Assembly (NCBI GenBank): GCA_036250195.1
Contig: JAVHZZ010000009.1
Location: 40,639,824-40,703,823, forward strand
Direction of reading: 5' to 3'
Source: Mixophyes australis
Taxonomy: Eukaryota; Chordata; Amphibia; Anura; Limnodynastidae
DNA: 64,000 nucleotides
A model generated the notes under the pieces. The model had not been told where the DNA came from, made no database searches, and saw nothing but the letters and a program-made list of their open reading frames with translations. Below, one piece after another: positions 1 through 11,570 of the stretch; positions within the stretch are counted from its first letter, which is position 1, and every line of letters starts with the position of its first letter. Made by a program: the position numbers and the translations under genes.

Positions 1-530
1 TTTTTTTTTACTTTTTTTTGTGTAATTTTTTTTTTTATTTTTTTTTGGAGTTTTTAATAATTAGACAATTACTATGGACTTAGCACAAAAATGCACAGGA
101 CTAAAGCACCACTGGACTCAGCAGGACAGACACTGGCCAAAGCACCACTGGACTCAGCAGGACAGAGCACAGGACAAAAGGACCACTGGACTCAGCAAGG
201 ACAAAGCACTGGACACAAGCATAAAGCACCACTGGACTCAGCAAGGACAGAGCACTGGACACAAGCATAAAGCACAACTGGACTGATCACGCAGGAGTAC
301 CACTACCCTACAACCTCCCTCTACCCTGATCACAGCCCAAATGAAAATGGCGGCCGCTAGCGGGGAATTTATGCAATCCGAGTCTCGCGAGATCCGGCAC
401 GAGATTTGGACGTCAGAGCCTCAGTTTCATTTTTTTTGCGCCGGAAATACCCGAACAGTGCCCGGAACCCGTCGGATCCGCACTGTTTGGGTGGGCTCGG
501 ATTAGCGGAATCCGAGCCCGCTCATCCTTA
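1..530 (-). mobile_element. hAT element, 5' end, truncated by window edge
   Basis: Read on the minus strand, this begins TAAGGATGAGCGG, followed by CGGATT/CCGAG-rich repeats and a CCGCTAGCGGCCGCCATTTT block. The same order of motifs occurs at the left end of the 4.2-kb hAT element at 49583 (TAGGGATGAGCGC..., then TTCCCCGCTAGTCGCCGCCAT), so this is a relative of that family in the opposite orientation. Towards position 1 it runs into a T-rich stretch like the A-rich stretch near 50050-50110 of the other copy. No transposase is visible. The family assignment rests on the neighbouring copy, which has an 8-bp target-site duplication and a hAT C-terminal domain. Confidence 0.7.
98..285. repeat. 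Degenerate short tandem repeat inside hAT end
   Basis: The phrase GCACCACTGGACTCAGCA, followed by a GGACA/GCACTGGACACAAGCATAAA variant, recurs at least four times. The 70-aa open frame here is only the translation of this repeat. The corresponding part of the 49583 hAT element also has short GTGCTGTGCTGT-type repeats. Confidence 0.75.
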
Positions 531-538
531 TTGCAAAC

Positions 539-2341
539 ACATGTTATAGCATGCATACAAGAGTGTCATCAGTACTCGGGACTTAGACCAACCCTATAGC
601 TGGAGGAGCAAGAGATACGGCTGAGAAACCAAGTAAGTTTGAGATGCCCTCAGATTGAATTGGACGTGGCTGTGTGCGCTTGCGTTTGACATGCCGTTAC
701 TGTACATTGACTACAGGAAAAACCCTTCCCCATCCCGTTCACTCCATGAAATCGTAGGCTGTAGTAAGTATGCAAATCTGTATTAAATGTTGCTGCGTTT
801 AGTTGTGTATGGCCCGGTTCTGCGCATGCGCAGAGTGATTTTGCGAACGATGCGCACAACATCGGTAGATATGTATATGAATCAGGCCCTGTCTACATAA
901 TTAGAGCATGGTATATGATTTCTAGTAACAACTAGTATTTAGCTGGTGAACATAGTGATAAGTGGGTTTGAGATACCTCTTAATTTAATAAGACCTAGAA
1001 TGCAGGAAAAGGAGAGGCACTCTTTATATTGTAAAACATTGGTTATACGTATATTGTTGTTGCGTTTATGTCATTGCACTGAAAATTCAATTTGATACGT
1101 TATTTCACATGACTCTTTTTATGTACATATTGTGCAAAACAACCTTCTTATGAAAAGATATATTTTTATGATAAAAATTAAAACAATTAAAACAATTAGT
1201 GGCCCCAAGCTTTAGAAATAAATGTGTCACTGTGGCTTCTAAAGACCAATTTGAAGCATCACTATTTGATAGGAGATGAGCAGAGATAACAGTTAAAGAG
1301 CTACTATTCTAGTAGAAATACCTGGGAAAAGGGCATTACATTGACTTCTCTTTAACAAATTCATATTGTTTAGCACTTATGCTTTAACAAATTATTTTGC
1401 TAGAGATGTGTTAAATTCAAATCAATCACAACTGTAACAATATAAACACAGTAAATTCACTTATAATTTGCTACCGTAAACAAACTGGCATATGATCAAG
1501 CTATGTTTGGACACATAGCTGCACCTTGGGACTGCTTAGAAAAACATAATTTTTTGTTTTAAAGAAAAATGTCTAAGTAATGGCAGAAAGGAGGACATGC
1601 CTATTCTAAATGGTTATATAGTGTTCCAGAAGAGGGGCGTGTGTTTTCTTAAACTTTAGCTCTGTAAATCCACAAAATATTATCATTTTTGAGATATTTG
1701 CTTTAAGAAAAGCTACATGTTTTACACCTCTTTATGAAAATGCATACAGTTATGTTTTTTTTAATTTCCTACATAATATTTTTGGTAAATTATATTGTTA
1801 CAAAACAGGTTTAACACTGTTCAGTAATAATGTCTTACACAAAGGCATGGTCACCAGTGTTGGTGAGACAAAGCTCAAGCCTGGTGCAGCAGCATGTTGG
1901 ATTCCCCCTCTTGGTTCTGCACAGAGCCTTTGCAGAAGTGGAAATGGGGTGATCTTGCTTTCCAATAGAAAGCAATTGACCCACAAAGCACTTGCCCCTG
2001 TTTTTCCCATGCTTGTAAGCTTTCTCAGGAAAGGGTAATGGATGGGATGATGGATCGAGAACTTAGGGCCCTTCTAGATCCTGAGCGATCACCCAATCCA
2101 CCCCCATTTAATCCCCCCCTGCAGGCCTCAAAAGAGGTCTGGACCAAGATACTTTGCATTTTCCACTACCACACTCAGTGCCCCTGATGATCACTAAGCA
2201 TTACCTCCTATAATTACTGTTAGGGAAACTACTTAGAAGTTTTGATAGAAGGGGTAGTGTGAGTAGAGCAGGTCTTTTTTAAATTTACAGTAGTATATTT
2301 TAGGCATGGTGCTCCAAATTCAATAAAATAAATAACACATT
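539..2341. other. AT-rich DNA without recognised gene
   Basis: No convincing coding frame, RNA gene or paired terminal repeat was found. Short open frames around 1800-2040 overlap on both strands and resemble no family known to me. Confidence 0.5.
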
Positions 2342-2660
2342 GGGCCTGTTTCATTAAGGAAAGTAAAGCAAAAAAATTAGTAACTTTGCAACTTGGCAAG
2401 ACCATGTTGCATTTGAGGGTAAGGTAAATTTACAATGTGGGGACAGGTTTATAGTTGGGGAAGGCCATGTCCTAGATCACCTTCACATTTCAGTGTAAAT
2501 ATAAGTTATCAAGTATTTATGAGCTACATGAAAAAACATCCAGTATTTGGCTTATGTGCAAAATAATAAACTAATATGCACCCCTAGCATTGCAACATGG
2601 TTTTGTCCAGGAGAAAACTTACTTATTTGTTTTACTTACTTTCCTTAAAGAATCAGGCCC
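2342..2660. mobile_element. MITE, GGGCCTG family, copy 1
   Basis: Terminal inverted repeats start GGGCCTGTTTCATTAAGGA and end TCCTTAAAGAATCAGGCCC. The interior shares CCATGTTGCAT, TTTATAGTTGGG, CAGTATTT and TTATGTGCAAA landmarks in the same order with the copies at 32409 and 43683. ATT lies on both sides, compatible with a 3-bp duplication. No coding capacity. The superfamily is not settled; the 3-bp duplication would fit PIF/Harbinger. Confidence 0.8.
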
Positions 2661-2977
2661 ATTATTTGTAAAACCTTAAATCCCAATCCACTGATTCCAG
2701 GCATAACATTGCCTACTGTGTGCAGGTAAAAACAAAATATAAATGTTGAGTTTCCTAGGCTAAAAATTGCAGATAGACAAAGTGCCCATGTGTTAATAGT
2801 CCTAGGGGCAGGGGCAGGCTTGGCTGGGCAACATCTGCTTGGGGTATTTAAGAGAGGGGGTCGCTATTATGTAACATGGTCATCATTTTAGATACATTTT
2901 AGACAAATATACAGGCAATACTGTGCACATTACTATTAGGTGCTATACAGCTCTGCCTTCACAAGCAGTACAGTGTG

Positions 2978-3090
2978 AAGCGGGACATACCTCCTAACTG
3001 TCCTTGTAGTCGCACCAAATTATACTAAGCGAGACAGTTACCCAAATTCGGGACTTCCCCACCAGATTCAGGACAGTTGGCAGACTGTCC
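2978..3090. repeat. Possible fragment of a GGACAGTT-type inverted-repeat element
   Basis: GGGACATACCTCCTAACTGTCC on the left faces ATTCAGGACAGTTGGCAGACTGTCC on the right, giving imperfect inverted ends around a short core. This resembles a degraded small DNA transposon lying against the truncated 5' edge of the Gypsy remnant. No duplication was found. Confidence 0.35.
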
Positions 3091-3164
3091 TGCTCTCTCC
3101 TACCTGTTCTTCTCACTTTCGACTTCAGGGCAACTCTTCATCAACTTCACACCTGGCTCCTTCC

Positions 3165-3743
3165 ATGACACCTGTGGACAGGTTATTTGTTTCTGGTGAT
3201 CTCAGGAGAGCAGTAATTATGAATTCTCATGACTGCAAACCTTCTGGACATCCTTGGGTATCTAAAACTATCGAGACTCTATCCCATACTGACTGGTGGC
3301 CCTCCATACCTGCCAATACCCAGGAGTTTGTAATGTTTTGTGAAGTTTGCGCCAAGATCAAATCATCTCGCAATTTTCCTCCTGGTCCAATCATGCCCTT
3401 ATCTATTTCAGTAAGACCATGGACGCATTTATCCATGGACTTAATTGTTGATCTACCTCTGTCTTCTGGATGTAACCCTATCTGGGTCATTGTAGATCAC
3501 GTTAGTAAAATGGCTCATTTAATTACATTGGCCGGATTACGCTGTACTCGAACCTTGGCTTCCCTGTTCACCCAAAATGTATTTCGGCTGCATGGCCTGC
3601 CGCTTAATATTGTATCTGATCATGGTTCCCAGTTTGTCGCCACTATAGCCTTTTGTACCTTACTCGGCATTAAGCTTTGTCTGTCCTCAGCATACCACCC
3701 ACAGTCAAATGATCAAACCGAGAGGGTGAATCAATCCTTGTAG
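3165..3743 (+). pseudogene. Ty3/Gypsy integrase fragment (zinc-binding and catalytic core)
   Basis: This 192-codon open frame is the N-terminal part of a Ty3/Gypsy integrase, the enzyme that inserts retroelement cDNA into chromosomes. A zinc-binding region is visible (H29; C59-x2-C62), then the DDE core: D92 in the MDLIVDLP motif, D152 in IVSDHGSQF and E186 in QTERVN. The usual PWTHLSMD and AYHPQS landmarks are present. The frame ends just after the glutamate motif at a TAG (3741-3743). Coding similarity resumes only at about 4848 because an LTR has inserted at 3790. No protease, reverse transcriptase or RNase H sequence is seen upstream, so the element is 5'-truncated. The nominal start methionine is arbitrary, since the native protein is the end of a polyprotein. 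Confidence 0.9.
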
Positions 3744-3789
3744 CAGTACCTATGCCTGTATGTTTCGAAATTCCAATATAATCGGGCTA

Positions 3790-4842
3790 TGTAAAGATAC
3801 TTGATTTTCTGGCCCAATTCTACCCTCTTTACACTGGCTGGCCACCTAGGGGTACTTTACTATGCCATTAAAACCATACCCAGTACCTTTTAAGGTGTAT
3901 ATAGTCACTCAGGCAAAAGCAGTTATAAAGTAAAACAATACAGTTATTGTAAAAAAAACAATCACTAGAATATTATATAAACAAAGTAAATAAATATCAG
4001 GCAGGTTCACCACATTATCTGTCCATTACACCTAAAGCTCACAGAGTTACAGTCACCTGGATGTCCTGAATTGCAGAATCCAAAGCCTATGGATCTCTCT
4101 CAGCTGCATATGTAGTCTTTGGTAGAGAATGGCAACTCAACACCAGACCTTGCACCTTCCAGGAATCAATCCACAAAACGAACACCCCCCGAACCTCCTG
4201 GAGTGGCTCCTTATATCTAGAGACAAACTTCCATATTGTTTTCTCCTCCCTGGGCAAACCCCTGGGTCTCTCCTTCTTAAACATTGGTGAGTGCTGGACT
4301 AGGGGGTTTGAGGGGGAGTGGAGGTGAGCTCTTATTCCACAGAAACTCCATTGCAGTTTCCCAATACAGAATGTCTCAGGCAGCCCTATGGAGAACAATA
4401 GGTACTAATTAGCCTTCCCCACCTCCAAATATCAGATAACAGTTAACCCCTCCTGAAATTAACCCCTTACACTACTTTGTGATGTTACAGGGTCCCCAGC
4501 TGTTCCATACTTCCTGTAGAGAAAGGGGTGAGGAATGAATGCAGCTCCAGCCCCCTCACCTGTATCCTGGACACCACCTGATCCTTACCCATAACTCCCC
4601 TGGCTTCACTTTAAGGACAATGAATAACGGCTTCATACAATATCAACAATATACAATAAACAATATACATATTTACAATGAGATATAATTTCCCCTTATC
4701 CACGTGTAAATAGACACTGCAGTTGTACTCTGTTGAGTTGGGGAACAAAAACAAGGGCTATAAAAAGTATATGTTATAATCCACACATTGTGAGAAACGA
4801 GGGAGAGGCTGGTTAAGGTGTTATGAAACAAGTTTCACCACA
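3790..4842. mobile_element. Solo LTR inserted in the Gypsy integrase
   Basis: A 1053-bp insertion begins TGTAAAG and ends CACCACA (TG...CA ends) and is flanked by a 5-bp duplication, GGCTA, at 3785-3789 and 4843-4847. It interrupts the integrase gene: coding sequence before it ends near CAATATAATCGGGCTA, and after it continues CCCTACTCGCATGGGCAGAGTTCG, the conserved LLAWAEFAYN region. No internal retroelement genes are present, so this is a solo LTR left by recombination. Orientation is unsettled; the minus-strand start TGTGGTGAAAC resembles the TGTGGT ends of the LTR at 19820. Confidence 0.82.
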
Positions 4843-4847
4843 GGCTA

Positions 4848-5137
4848 CCCTACTCGCATGGGCAGAGTTCGCCTACAACAACGCTTTCATTCTTCTGCAC
4901 ATGTCTACATGTTCTTCTGCAATCTTAGTTTCCATCCTCAAGCCAATTCCTTGGCCTCTCTGACACCTTCAATTGTGCCTGGCATCTGTAACACTGCAAT
5001 ATGCTTCACCCAAATTTGGATGAAGGTTCATATCGCTCTCTAGCAAACCTCCTTTAAATCCAAACATTTGCAGATCTGCATCATAGACAGTGCTCTATCA
5101 AAGCTGGCGACAGGGTCTGGCTGTCAACACATAATAT
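4848..5137 (+). pseudogene. Ty3/Gypsy integrase, continuation after the solo LTR
   Basis: Translation gives the LLAWAEFAYNNAFHSS region that follows the catalytic glutamate in Ty3/Gypsy integrases, then decayed coding sequence up to GGCGACAGGGTCTGGCTGTC, equivalent to the conserved GDRVWLS motif. Stops and frame changes show it is dead. It is continuous with the integrase at 3165 and the tail at 5397. Confidence 0.75.
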
Positions 5138-5396
5138 ATCTAAAAGGGGAGGAAAGACCAGGAGTTTTTGGCTAGTTGCACTAATCTTAGTGCACCTAGC
5201 CAAAATCTTCTGGTCTTTCCTCCCCTTTTAAGTATACTATATCTGAGTTGTAGGTCGCATCCCAGGTATAAAGCTCTAAAAATCATCAAGAGATTATAAA
5301 AGGGAGCAAATTATTATCCTGACTCCTACTGATAGATTATATATACTGGGTCATAATCCTATGGTTGGTGCGGTAGAATAACCTTCCTCTGTATAT
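5138..5396. mobile_element. Small insertion with 15-bp target duplication and hairpin
   Basis: The 15-mer GTCAACACRTAATAT occurs at 5123-5137 and 5397-5411 (one mismatch), on both sides of a 259-bp segment that breaks the GDRVWLS...LGPRFIGPF region of the integrase. At its left edge is a hairpin of about 85 bp (5143-5230) whose arms start AAAAGGGGAGGAAAGACCA and end with its complement. A 15-bp duplication points to target-primed (LINE/SINE-type) integration rather than a cut-and-paste DNA transposon; the hairpin may be a separate event. Family unknown. Confidence 0.6.
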
Positions 5397-5688
5397 GTCA
5401 ACACGTAATATCAGACTCCGGCAACCTTGCAAGAAGCTTGGTCCCAGATTCATTGGACCATTTGTCATCATTAAGCAAGTTAACCCTATGGCTTTCAGGT
5501 TAAAAGATTCTGGATTCTAAAATGGTTCAAGGAAAAGTTCATTTCCTGGTGCACTGGAAAGGTTATGGTCCGGAGGAACGTTCTTGAGTACCTCAGAAAC
5601 ATCTACATGCCAATAAGTTTGTTAAACAATTCCTGGGGAAACCAGGATGTTGGGGTTCCTGAACCCCTCCTCAAGGAAAGGAGGGTAT
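5397..5688 (+). pseudogene. Ty3/Gypsy integrase C-terminus with chromodomain-like segment
   Basis: After a decayed stretch, translation yields [11 protein letters not shown], then KVHFLVHWKGYGPEER(S/T)W, the chromodomain-like tail of chromovirus-type Gypsy integrases that can bind chromatin and guide integration. A frame change or stop separates the two parts (a TAA after GATTCTGGATTC near 5518). It ends in a purine-rich tract, AAGGAAAGGAGGGTA, directly before the 3' LTR, as expected for a polypurine tract. Confidence 0.75.
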
Positions 5689-7024
5689 TGTCACTAGTGA
5701 AGGCGGTGCCCGAGCCGCTGCGAGTCACTTTGATCTGTCAGGTTGCGTCCCGGCCGTCACCATGATTACTGGGGCGTCATTTCCCCTTCCTTCATGTAGG
5801 CAATGGCCGGGATGCAGCCAGCGACACATCCAGGCATTAGGTTTCAGCCGGGTGCAAAATAGATTAAGTAATTAATGAGCACTCTTGGGGCATAATTACA
5901 GGAGTAGTGCCCTTGTTTCCTGATTGGTCAGTTATGCTATTTAGGGCAGGGAGGGCTTAGCCTCCCTGCCGGTTATAGCGTCTCTCTGAGGTTTGCTGAC
6001 CTGCTGCTGTGTTTGTGTCTCCTCTGAATACCTTACCGACTGATATTTGTTGGGAACCCTGTCTTTGTTTTTCATATTCTCCTTGTGTTCAGATTATCCT
6101 GAACTTTGCTTGTATTTCGGAAATTCCTGAATGCTGCCAACCATGACCTTTAGCCTGTTCCTGACCATGCATTTGTTATGGACCCCTGACCTTGGCTTAC
6201 TTTTGACTACCCACAATCATCCTGTCTACTGCCTGCTATGCTACAGCTTCCAAGGGTAATCTTTTACTACACTATAGGTTAAGACCTGGGGGCATCTAAG
6301 TACCTGCGGGCGCATAAAGCTCCACGAGAAAGGTGGCTGCTAAAGGTGAAGACCTCTATACCATCTGTTCAAAAATGTTATCCTGGTTACTGTTGGCCCT
6401 AACACATGCTACCCAGTTGCAGCTCTCTGAATAGGTACCAGGTGAGACTGACAGGTAAGATGGGTGTTCACCAGCAAGAGGAGATATTGGAGAAGCAGAG
6501 CAGATCCAAACATAGGAAGACAGCAATAGAAGAGAAGTTTTGGATACAGGACACTGATAACAAGGATAGCTAAAAGACACCGGATACTGGATACTAGGAT
6601 AGCGGAGAAGCAACGGATACTGGATTGCAGGAATTAGTTGATAAACATTGGACTTTGGATACCAGGATTAGCTGAGGAGCACTGTATACAAGTTACGAGG
6701 ATCAGCTGAGAAGCACCGGATACTGCATACCAGGAATATTCAAGGAAGCACAAGGATACTGGATACCAGGATTTGCCAGGAAACACAGAGGAAACAGGAG
6801 CCAAAATGATCCAGCAGGCTACTGGACATGAAGATCTGGCATTATACTGCCAGAAAAGGTGATTTAAATAAGCAGCAGGGTGGAGGGGAGTAGTAATTAG
6901 TCCACCAATGCAGGGCAATAGAAGGAGTTAAAAGACTTGTCAGCGCCGCCGGAGGGTCCAATGGAGGAGGCCCATCTTGTGCACCAGACCCTGATAAGAA
7001 AGCCAGAGGGTCCAGAGCGTGACA
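5689..7024 (+). mobile_element. Ty3/Gypsy 3' LTR
   Basis: The LTR starts TGTCACTAGTG right after the polypurine-like tract and ends AGCGTGACA, so the ends are TGTCAC...GTGACA. An inverted CCAAT box (GATTGGTCAG, about 5920) and a TATA-like TATTTAGGGC (about 5938) suit a plus-strand promoter. Positions 6283-6357 match 38492-38566 of another LTR closely (AGACCTGGGGGCATCT...GAAGACCTCT), so the two are related families. The tandem repeat at 6562-6772 lies inside. DNA beyond 7024 is LINE coding sequence, so the Gypsy element landed in a LINE. Confidence 0.8.
6562..6772. repeat. Degenerate ~35-bp tandem repeat in the LTR
   Basis: Six units of about 34-36 bp follow the pattern AGGAT-AGCTGAGAAGCAC-CGGATACTGGATACC. 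They account for the short open frames on both strands here. Confidence 0.75.
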
Positions 7025-9120
7025 TTTACCCTCTTAAATATTTACACTCCAAATTCACATAATTGGGATTTTTCTACCTCCCTTTCAAAACCTTTACTCC
7101 AAAGAGACACGCCAAACCTAATTACATTAGGCAATTTCAATACAGTAGATGATCTCAAATTAGCCAAAATTCACCCACCACATAACCTTACTTGTTCCCT
7201 ATGGGGAAATATACATCTCCTGAAAAATAGACATACCCTTACAGACCCTTGGAGACTATGCAACCCCACTGACAACACATATACATTTCACTCCCATGTT
7301 AACAAAATATTCTCAAGGAGTGATTATATCTTGTGTGACAACCAGCTAATCCGTTGGTTTATCTGTACCAATATTAATAGCATACTCATGTCCGAGAATA
7401 GAGTGTGATGAAAATAGGGACCTATTTTCATCACACTCTATTCTCGGAAATACACCCCTGGCCAATTTATCTGGAGATTTCCCTCTTATCTCTACCGATC
7501 AGATGATTTTTGTGAATTATTAAAATGGCTTGAGTACGTAGATTATAACTTAATCGATTGAGATAACCCCATTTTATTTTTGGAAACAGCAAAGGCAGTG
7601 ATGAGAGGTCATGTAATATCATACCAGGACAAGCGAAAAAAGATTATAGAGATAAATATGACTTCTTACATGTTGCCATAACTATTGCTTTTGCTGATTA
7701 TATGTCGAACCCCACAGACACGAACTTCCCCATTTACAACTCTTTCAAGCACCGCTATGAACCTATAAATTGATTGCGCAATATTAGACAGCTTCTAGAG
7801 AGCTTTGTTACTATCTGCTGCAAGATTCAAATCAGACTACTCCAAAAATAAATCTTATTAATAAAACATCAATGAAAATTGTCCATCCAGAATCCGATAA
7901 TGGGTTCTAGATGTTCTACAATTGAGGATATAATGACAACGTTTCACAAATTTTATGAACATCTTTATACTTCCACAACTTTACATCTTAAAATGCTTAA
8001 TGCAGCTAAAATATCATTACTTCTCTAAGCTAAGAAGAAATTCCTAAAATCTGATATCACCAAAGATAAAGCAAAGCACACAAATTCCTCATTACAAAAC
8101 AATAAATCTCCAGGACCAGATGGGTTTAGTGCGAATTTTACAAAATCTTGAGTATAAATGCAATCCCATTTTTGGACATCCCATTTTATACCAAAAACGA
8201 CATAAAGAAAGTTTCAATTACCCCATATTTAATGAGGCTAATACAATCTTTATACTAAAACCTAAAACAAATCCAAAGATGATTTCCTCTTATAGGCTCA
8301 ATCAAGAATTTAAAATTATGGCTTAAATTATAGCTAATATACTACAATTTTTTTGTGTAGTCTCTTGATGAATCATCGGCTTGGCTTCACACATGGTAGA
8401 CATTATGTAAAATGTGTGAGGACAGAAATAACCGCTATTGTGGCTGCATCTCAAAGGAAATCCCACTCCTCTCCGGAAATGTTATTAAGGCGTGATAATG
8501 AGAAAGTGTTTGATAAGGGTTCATGGACACACAATATTTGAACAACATGCTTTTGGTTTCACAGTTCATAAGATGTATGTACATCTCCCCGAGTACTATT
8601 CTTAACATCAATGGCATAAATAACGCCCTGGTTACCATGACCAGAGGTATATGCCAAGGCTGCTCTTTATCACCATTGTTATTTACCCTAGCTTTAGACC
8701 CTTTGCTCAGATTTTTGGAGTCCATGGCTGAATTAGGGATATTAGATCTGGATCCTTGGGAACCAAATTATGGCTTCTGACGATGATCTGATGTTAAAAA
8801 TATTGGACCTTAGACAATCCCTTCTTCTCATCTTAAATATGATAAGGCAATATGATATGATCTCTGGATTCACAATAAATCAGGATAAATCTATAGGCAT
8901 GTTTTTAAACTCTGTGACTACACTGTATTGTTGCAAGCATCTAAAACGATCATGGGCAGCTTCATCACTAAACTACTTGGAAATTCAATTGCCAAAAAAT
9001 ATACACACACTATGCTTGATTAATGTGAACCCCCTTATTAAAAGGGTATTGGAAGAAATGCATAGTTGGAAGAAATTCCCATTGTCCTACCTAGGCTAAA
9101 TTGTTATATCCCATGTAAAT
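7025..9120 (+). pseudogene. L1/Tx1-like LINE ORF2, endonuclease and reverse transcriptase remnants
   Basis: Several open fragments belong to one decayed LINE. Positions 7025-7408 encode an apurinic endonuclease end (NIYTPN, ITLGNFN, SRSDYIL). Near 8100 comes NKSPGPDGFSANF, an L1/Tx1 reverse-transcriptase landmark. At 8353-8725 are a GFTHGR-type block and TRGICQGCSLSPLLFTLALDPL. At 8770 the catalytic box reads ASDDDLM, followed by SGFTINQDKS. Many stops and frame changes separate these pieces. The order endonuclease then RT, and the RQGCPLSP-type motif, point to the L1/Tx1 group rather than L2. The 5' end was displaced or lost at the Gypsy insertion. Confidence 0.8.
7392..7448. repeat. Near-perfect inverted repeat in LINE
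   Basis: CCGAGAATAGAGTGTGATGA is followed, after a few bases, by its exact reverse complement, making a hairpin with arms of about 27 bp. It coincides with the end of the readable endonuclease frame and looks like a local inverted duplication. Confidence 0.85.
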
Positions 9121-10398
9121 TTTACCTATAACCCTCACGGTTGCTGATGAAAAACTCCTTAACAGTGAATTTTGCAAATATATATGGCAAAACAAATGCC
9201 CATGCATTAGCCTAGTTAAGCTTCAGTGAATACTCCAAATCTTAAATTATATAATTGTGCTAGAACCTTACGAATCATAAGGATACACTCCCTCCATGGA
9301 GGGCTGTTTGCTCTCTGAGGTGGATCTAATTTATTTTCTACACATAAATAAAATCTCAGACACTTTGGATAATTATTTACTAATGTCTTCCTGGATAACA
9401 TGGAAATCAATCTGGAAAAGAAATAATCTTAATAATTATCATTCCTTAATTTTTCCTGAATTCCAGGACAGCAGAGACTAATTTCCGCTCCAATTTCAGT
9501 TGTATAAATGGAAGAAATACTGTATGTTCTCTGGTTAAACTGAGGGAGAGAGTACTCCTGACAGTGGTCCAGATGATAGATAAGTATAGTCTTATAAAGA
9601 CACAAGTAAATGCATTATTTCAGTCTAAAAACTATGCCACTTTGGTTTCTAGATCTCTATCCCCTTCTGACTGGTCAACTGAACTGGTCACGTTGGTGTC
9701 CAAACCTTTGCAAGAGAGCAGAGCTATCTCGTTACATTACAGAGTCTTAAGATCTGCATTTGATCATAATATGATCCTATTGACTGGATGTTTTTCCCAA
9801 TATCAAACTAGAATAACTTTTCAAAACTTTGTTATATTCATGATCCACGATGGCAGTGATTTCTTATAGAGAAATATTTCTTAACATCTTCCATAGAGGC
9901 TATTTGTCTCCGCACCGTAGACATAATATGGGTTTATCCAATACAGATGCTTGTTTGTAATGTGGTTCCCAAGGAGCGTCCTTTATGCGTTGTATGTGGT
10001 AATTTCCCAGAATAAAACACTTTTGTAAAGTGATTCCGATTTATGCCTCTAACCATTTACTGAATTTTTCCCCACTTTCTTTACAGCATGGGCAGTATTG
10101 GGAATAGTGGACCCTTCCTTGAAACTAACTAAAGGTAATAGAAGATAACTATAAATTGTTTTGGCAGTAGCTAGGAAATGTAATTTACAAACATGGATAC
10201 AATAACAGCCACCTGATTTGACTTTTTTAGGTGATAGGGTTAGAGGCATCAATGCATAAGGAATCACATACTAACAAACTCTTTCACATATGGAAAAGTT
10301 TTATTATCAGTGTACCTCATATAATACTAAAAAAGTATTTATTAGTGCTTTATAATCAATTTGTGGCATGAGACAAGACTCCTACTGAATGATCTGTC
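9121..10398 (+). mobile_element. L1/Tx1-like LINE, decayed C-terminal region
   Basis: Translated fragments resemble the ORF2 C-terminal region of L1/Tx1 LINEs, with a CxxC-type cysteine region near 9950 (ACL*CGSQGASFMRC). No continuous frame remains. The assignment rests mainly on position between the RT fragments and the AT-rich 3' end near 11550. Confidence 0.55.
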
Positions 10399-11130
10399 TG
10401 TCAGACTTCGAACCCGCAAGCGAGTACGGGTGAACTTACCTGTTCCATGCAGGCAATCTCTTCGGCGGGTGATGCTGCTTCCTCCCGATGAAGGGCCCCA
10501 TCTTACCTTCTTGCCTGAATACACAGACCCGTTCTTCTATTTAATACCTCTCTGGCCTCTTCCCATTGGCTCCTCTTTATTGTTTGGGTATTTAAGGCAC
10601 CTGACATAGCAGTCAGGTGCCTGTTCTTTGTGCTCACTTTTGTGTAGTGTTTAGACTTGGCTCCCTGTGCTCCTGTATACCCATCTGCAAAGTATTTGTA
10701 TTGGACTCCATGCTGTTCCAGTGACTCTACATTATGCTGTTCAGTGTCACCTCCTCGTATACAACCCACAGTTCAATGCTATCTATCAGCAAACCATTTT
10801 TATTGGAATCCACGCTGTTCCAGAGACTCTACAATCAGCTGTTTGGTGTCACCTCCTCGTGTACAACTCACAGTTCAGTGCTACTTCAGCAGACTATTCT
10901 TGTATTTCTCTCCTTGCAACCGTCTATCCATTCTCTGCTCTTCTAGCGGGTCTGTCTGGTGCTCACCCAAGGGGCCGCGTCCTGCGGGGCAAGGGCTGCA
11001 AAGACCATACCTCCTTGCGGGAGTTCCTGGCAAAGATCACCTGTCCTGTTAGACTCCGTGCCTTTGGGTAGAGTAGTGCCAAACTGGTCAGATTCTGGAG
11101 ATCCAAGGTTCACCCTTGTACTCCGTGACA
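10399..11130 (+). mobile_element. Solo Ty3/Gypsy LTR in LINE 3' region
   Basis: The segment runs from TGTCAGACTTCG to ACTCCGTGACA, the same TGTCA...TGACA end type as the other Gypsy LTRs here. An inverted CCAAT box (CCATTGGCTCC, about 10564) and the TATA-like GGGTATTTAAGGC (about 10586) indicate plus orientation. Two copies of a ~102-bp internal repeat lie at about 10700-10900 (TATTGGA-TCCA-GCTGTTCCAG...). I could not find a clean 5-bp duplication (CTGTC versus CCTCC), so the boundaries are less certain than for the LTRs at 3790 and 25444. Confidence 0.65.
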
Positions 11131-11570
11131 CCTCCAATTTTGATAGATGAACAAGAATATGATAAAGTTACTTATAAGAGACAATGTACATATTATTTAT
11201 CTTACTAATGGATATGTATCCCTTTTGCATATTGTATTTCCAAGCTTATACTTCAGTACAAACATATCATATTCTGGTATTTCCATAGCTTGGAACGCCT
11301 GAATCGCATGTTAGAGGTTATGATCAATCTATACTATTATTAGTCCACTTCTTGTCATTATGTCTGTTTATTTACAATTCTGACGTTTGGTTTATTATTG
11401 ATATTGCGTTATCCATTCATTCATCTACTTTAGATACTGTTTCTTGTTTACCTCTTCATGTTTTAGACAATATTCACTTATTTTGACTTCCTTTGTAATA
11501 TGAGACATCATTAGTGGATATTGTTTGATTAATGTTACTCCAATAAAAAGTTTATATAAAACAAAAAAAC
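11131..11570 (+). mobile_element. L1/Tx1-like LINE 3' untranslated region
   Basis: AT-rich sequence with TTTGTAATATGAGAC and a terminal CCAATAAAAAGTTTATATAAAACAAAAAAAC, that is, a polyadenylation-like signal next to an A-rich end. Its position after the LINE coding fragments and the solo LTR makes it the probable 3' end of the same element. Confidence 0.5.

Noticed and set aside
74..286. 70-codon frame HHWTQQD repeats
   Set aside because: Translation of a short tandem repeat in the hAT end.
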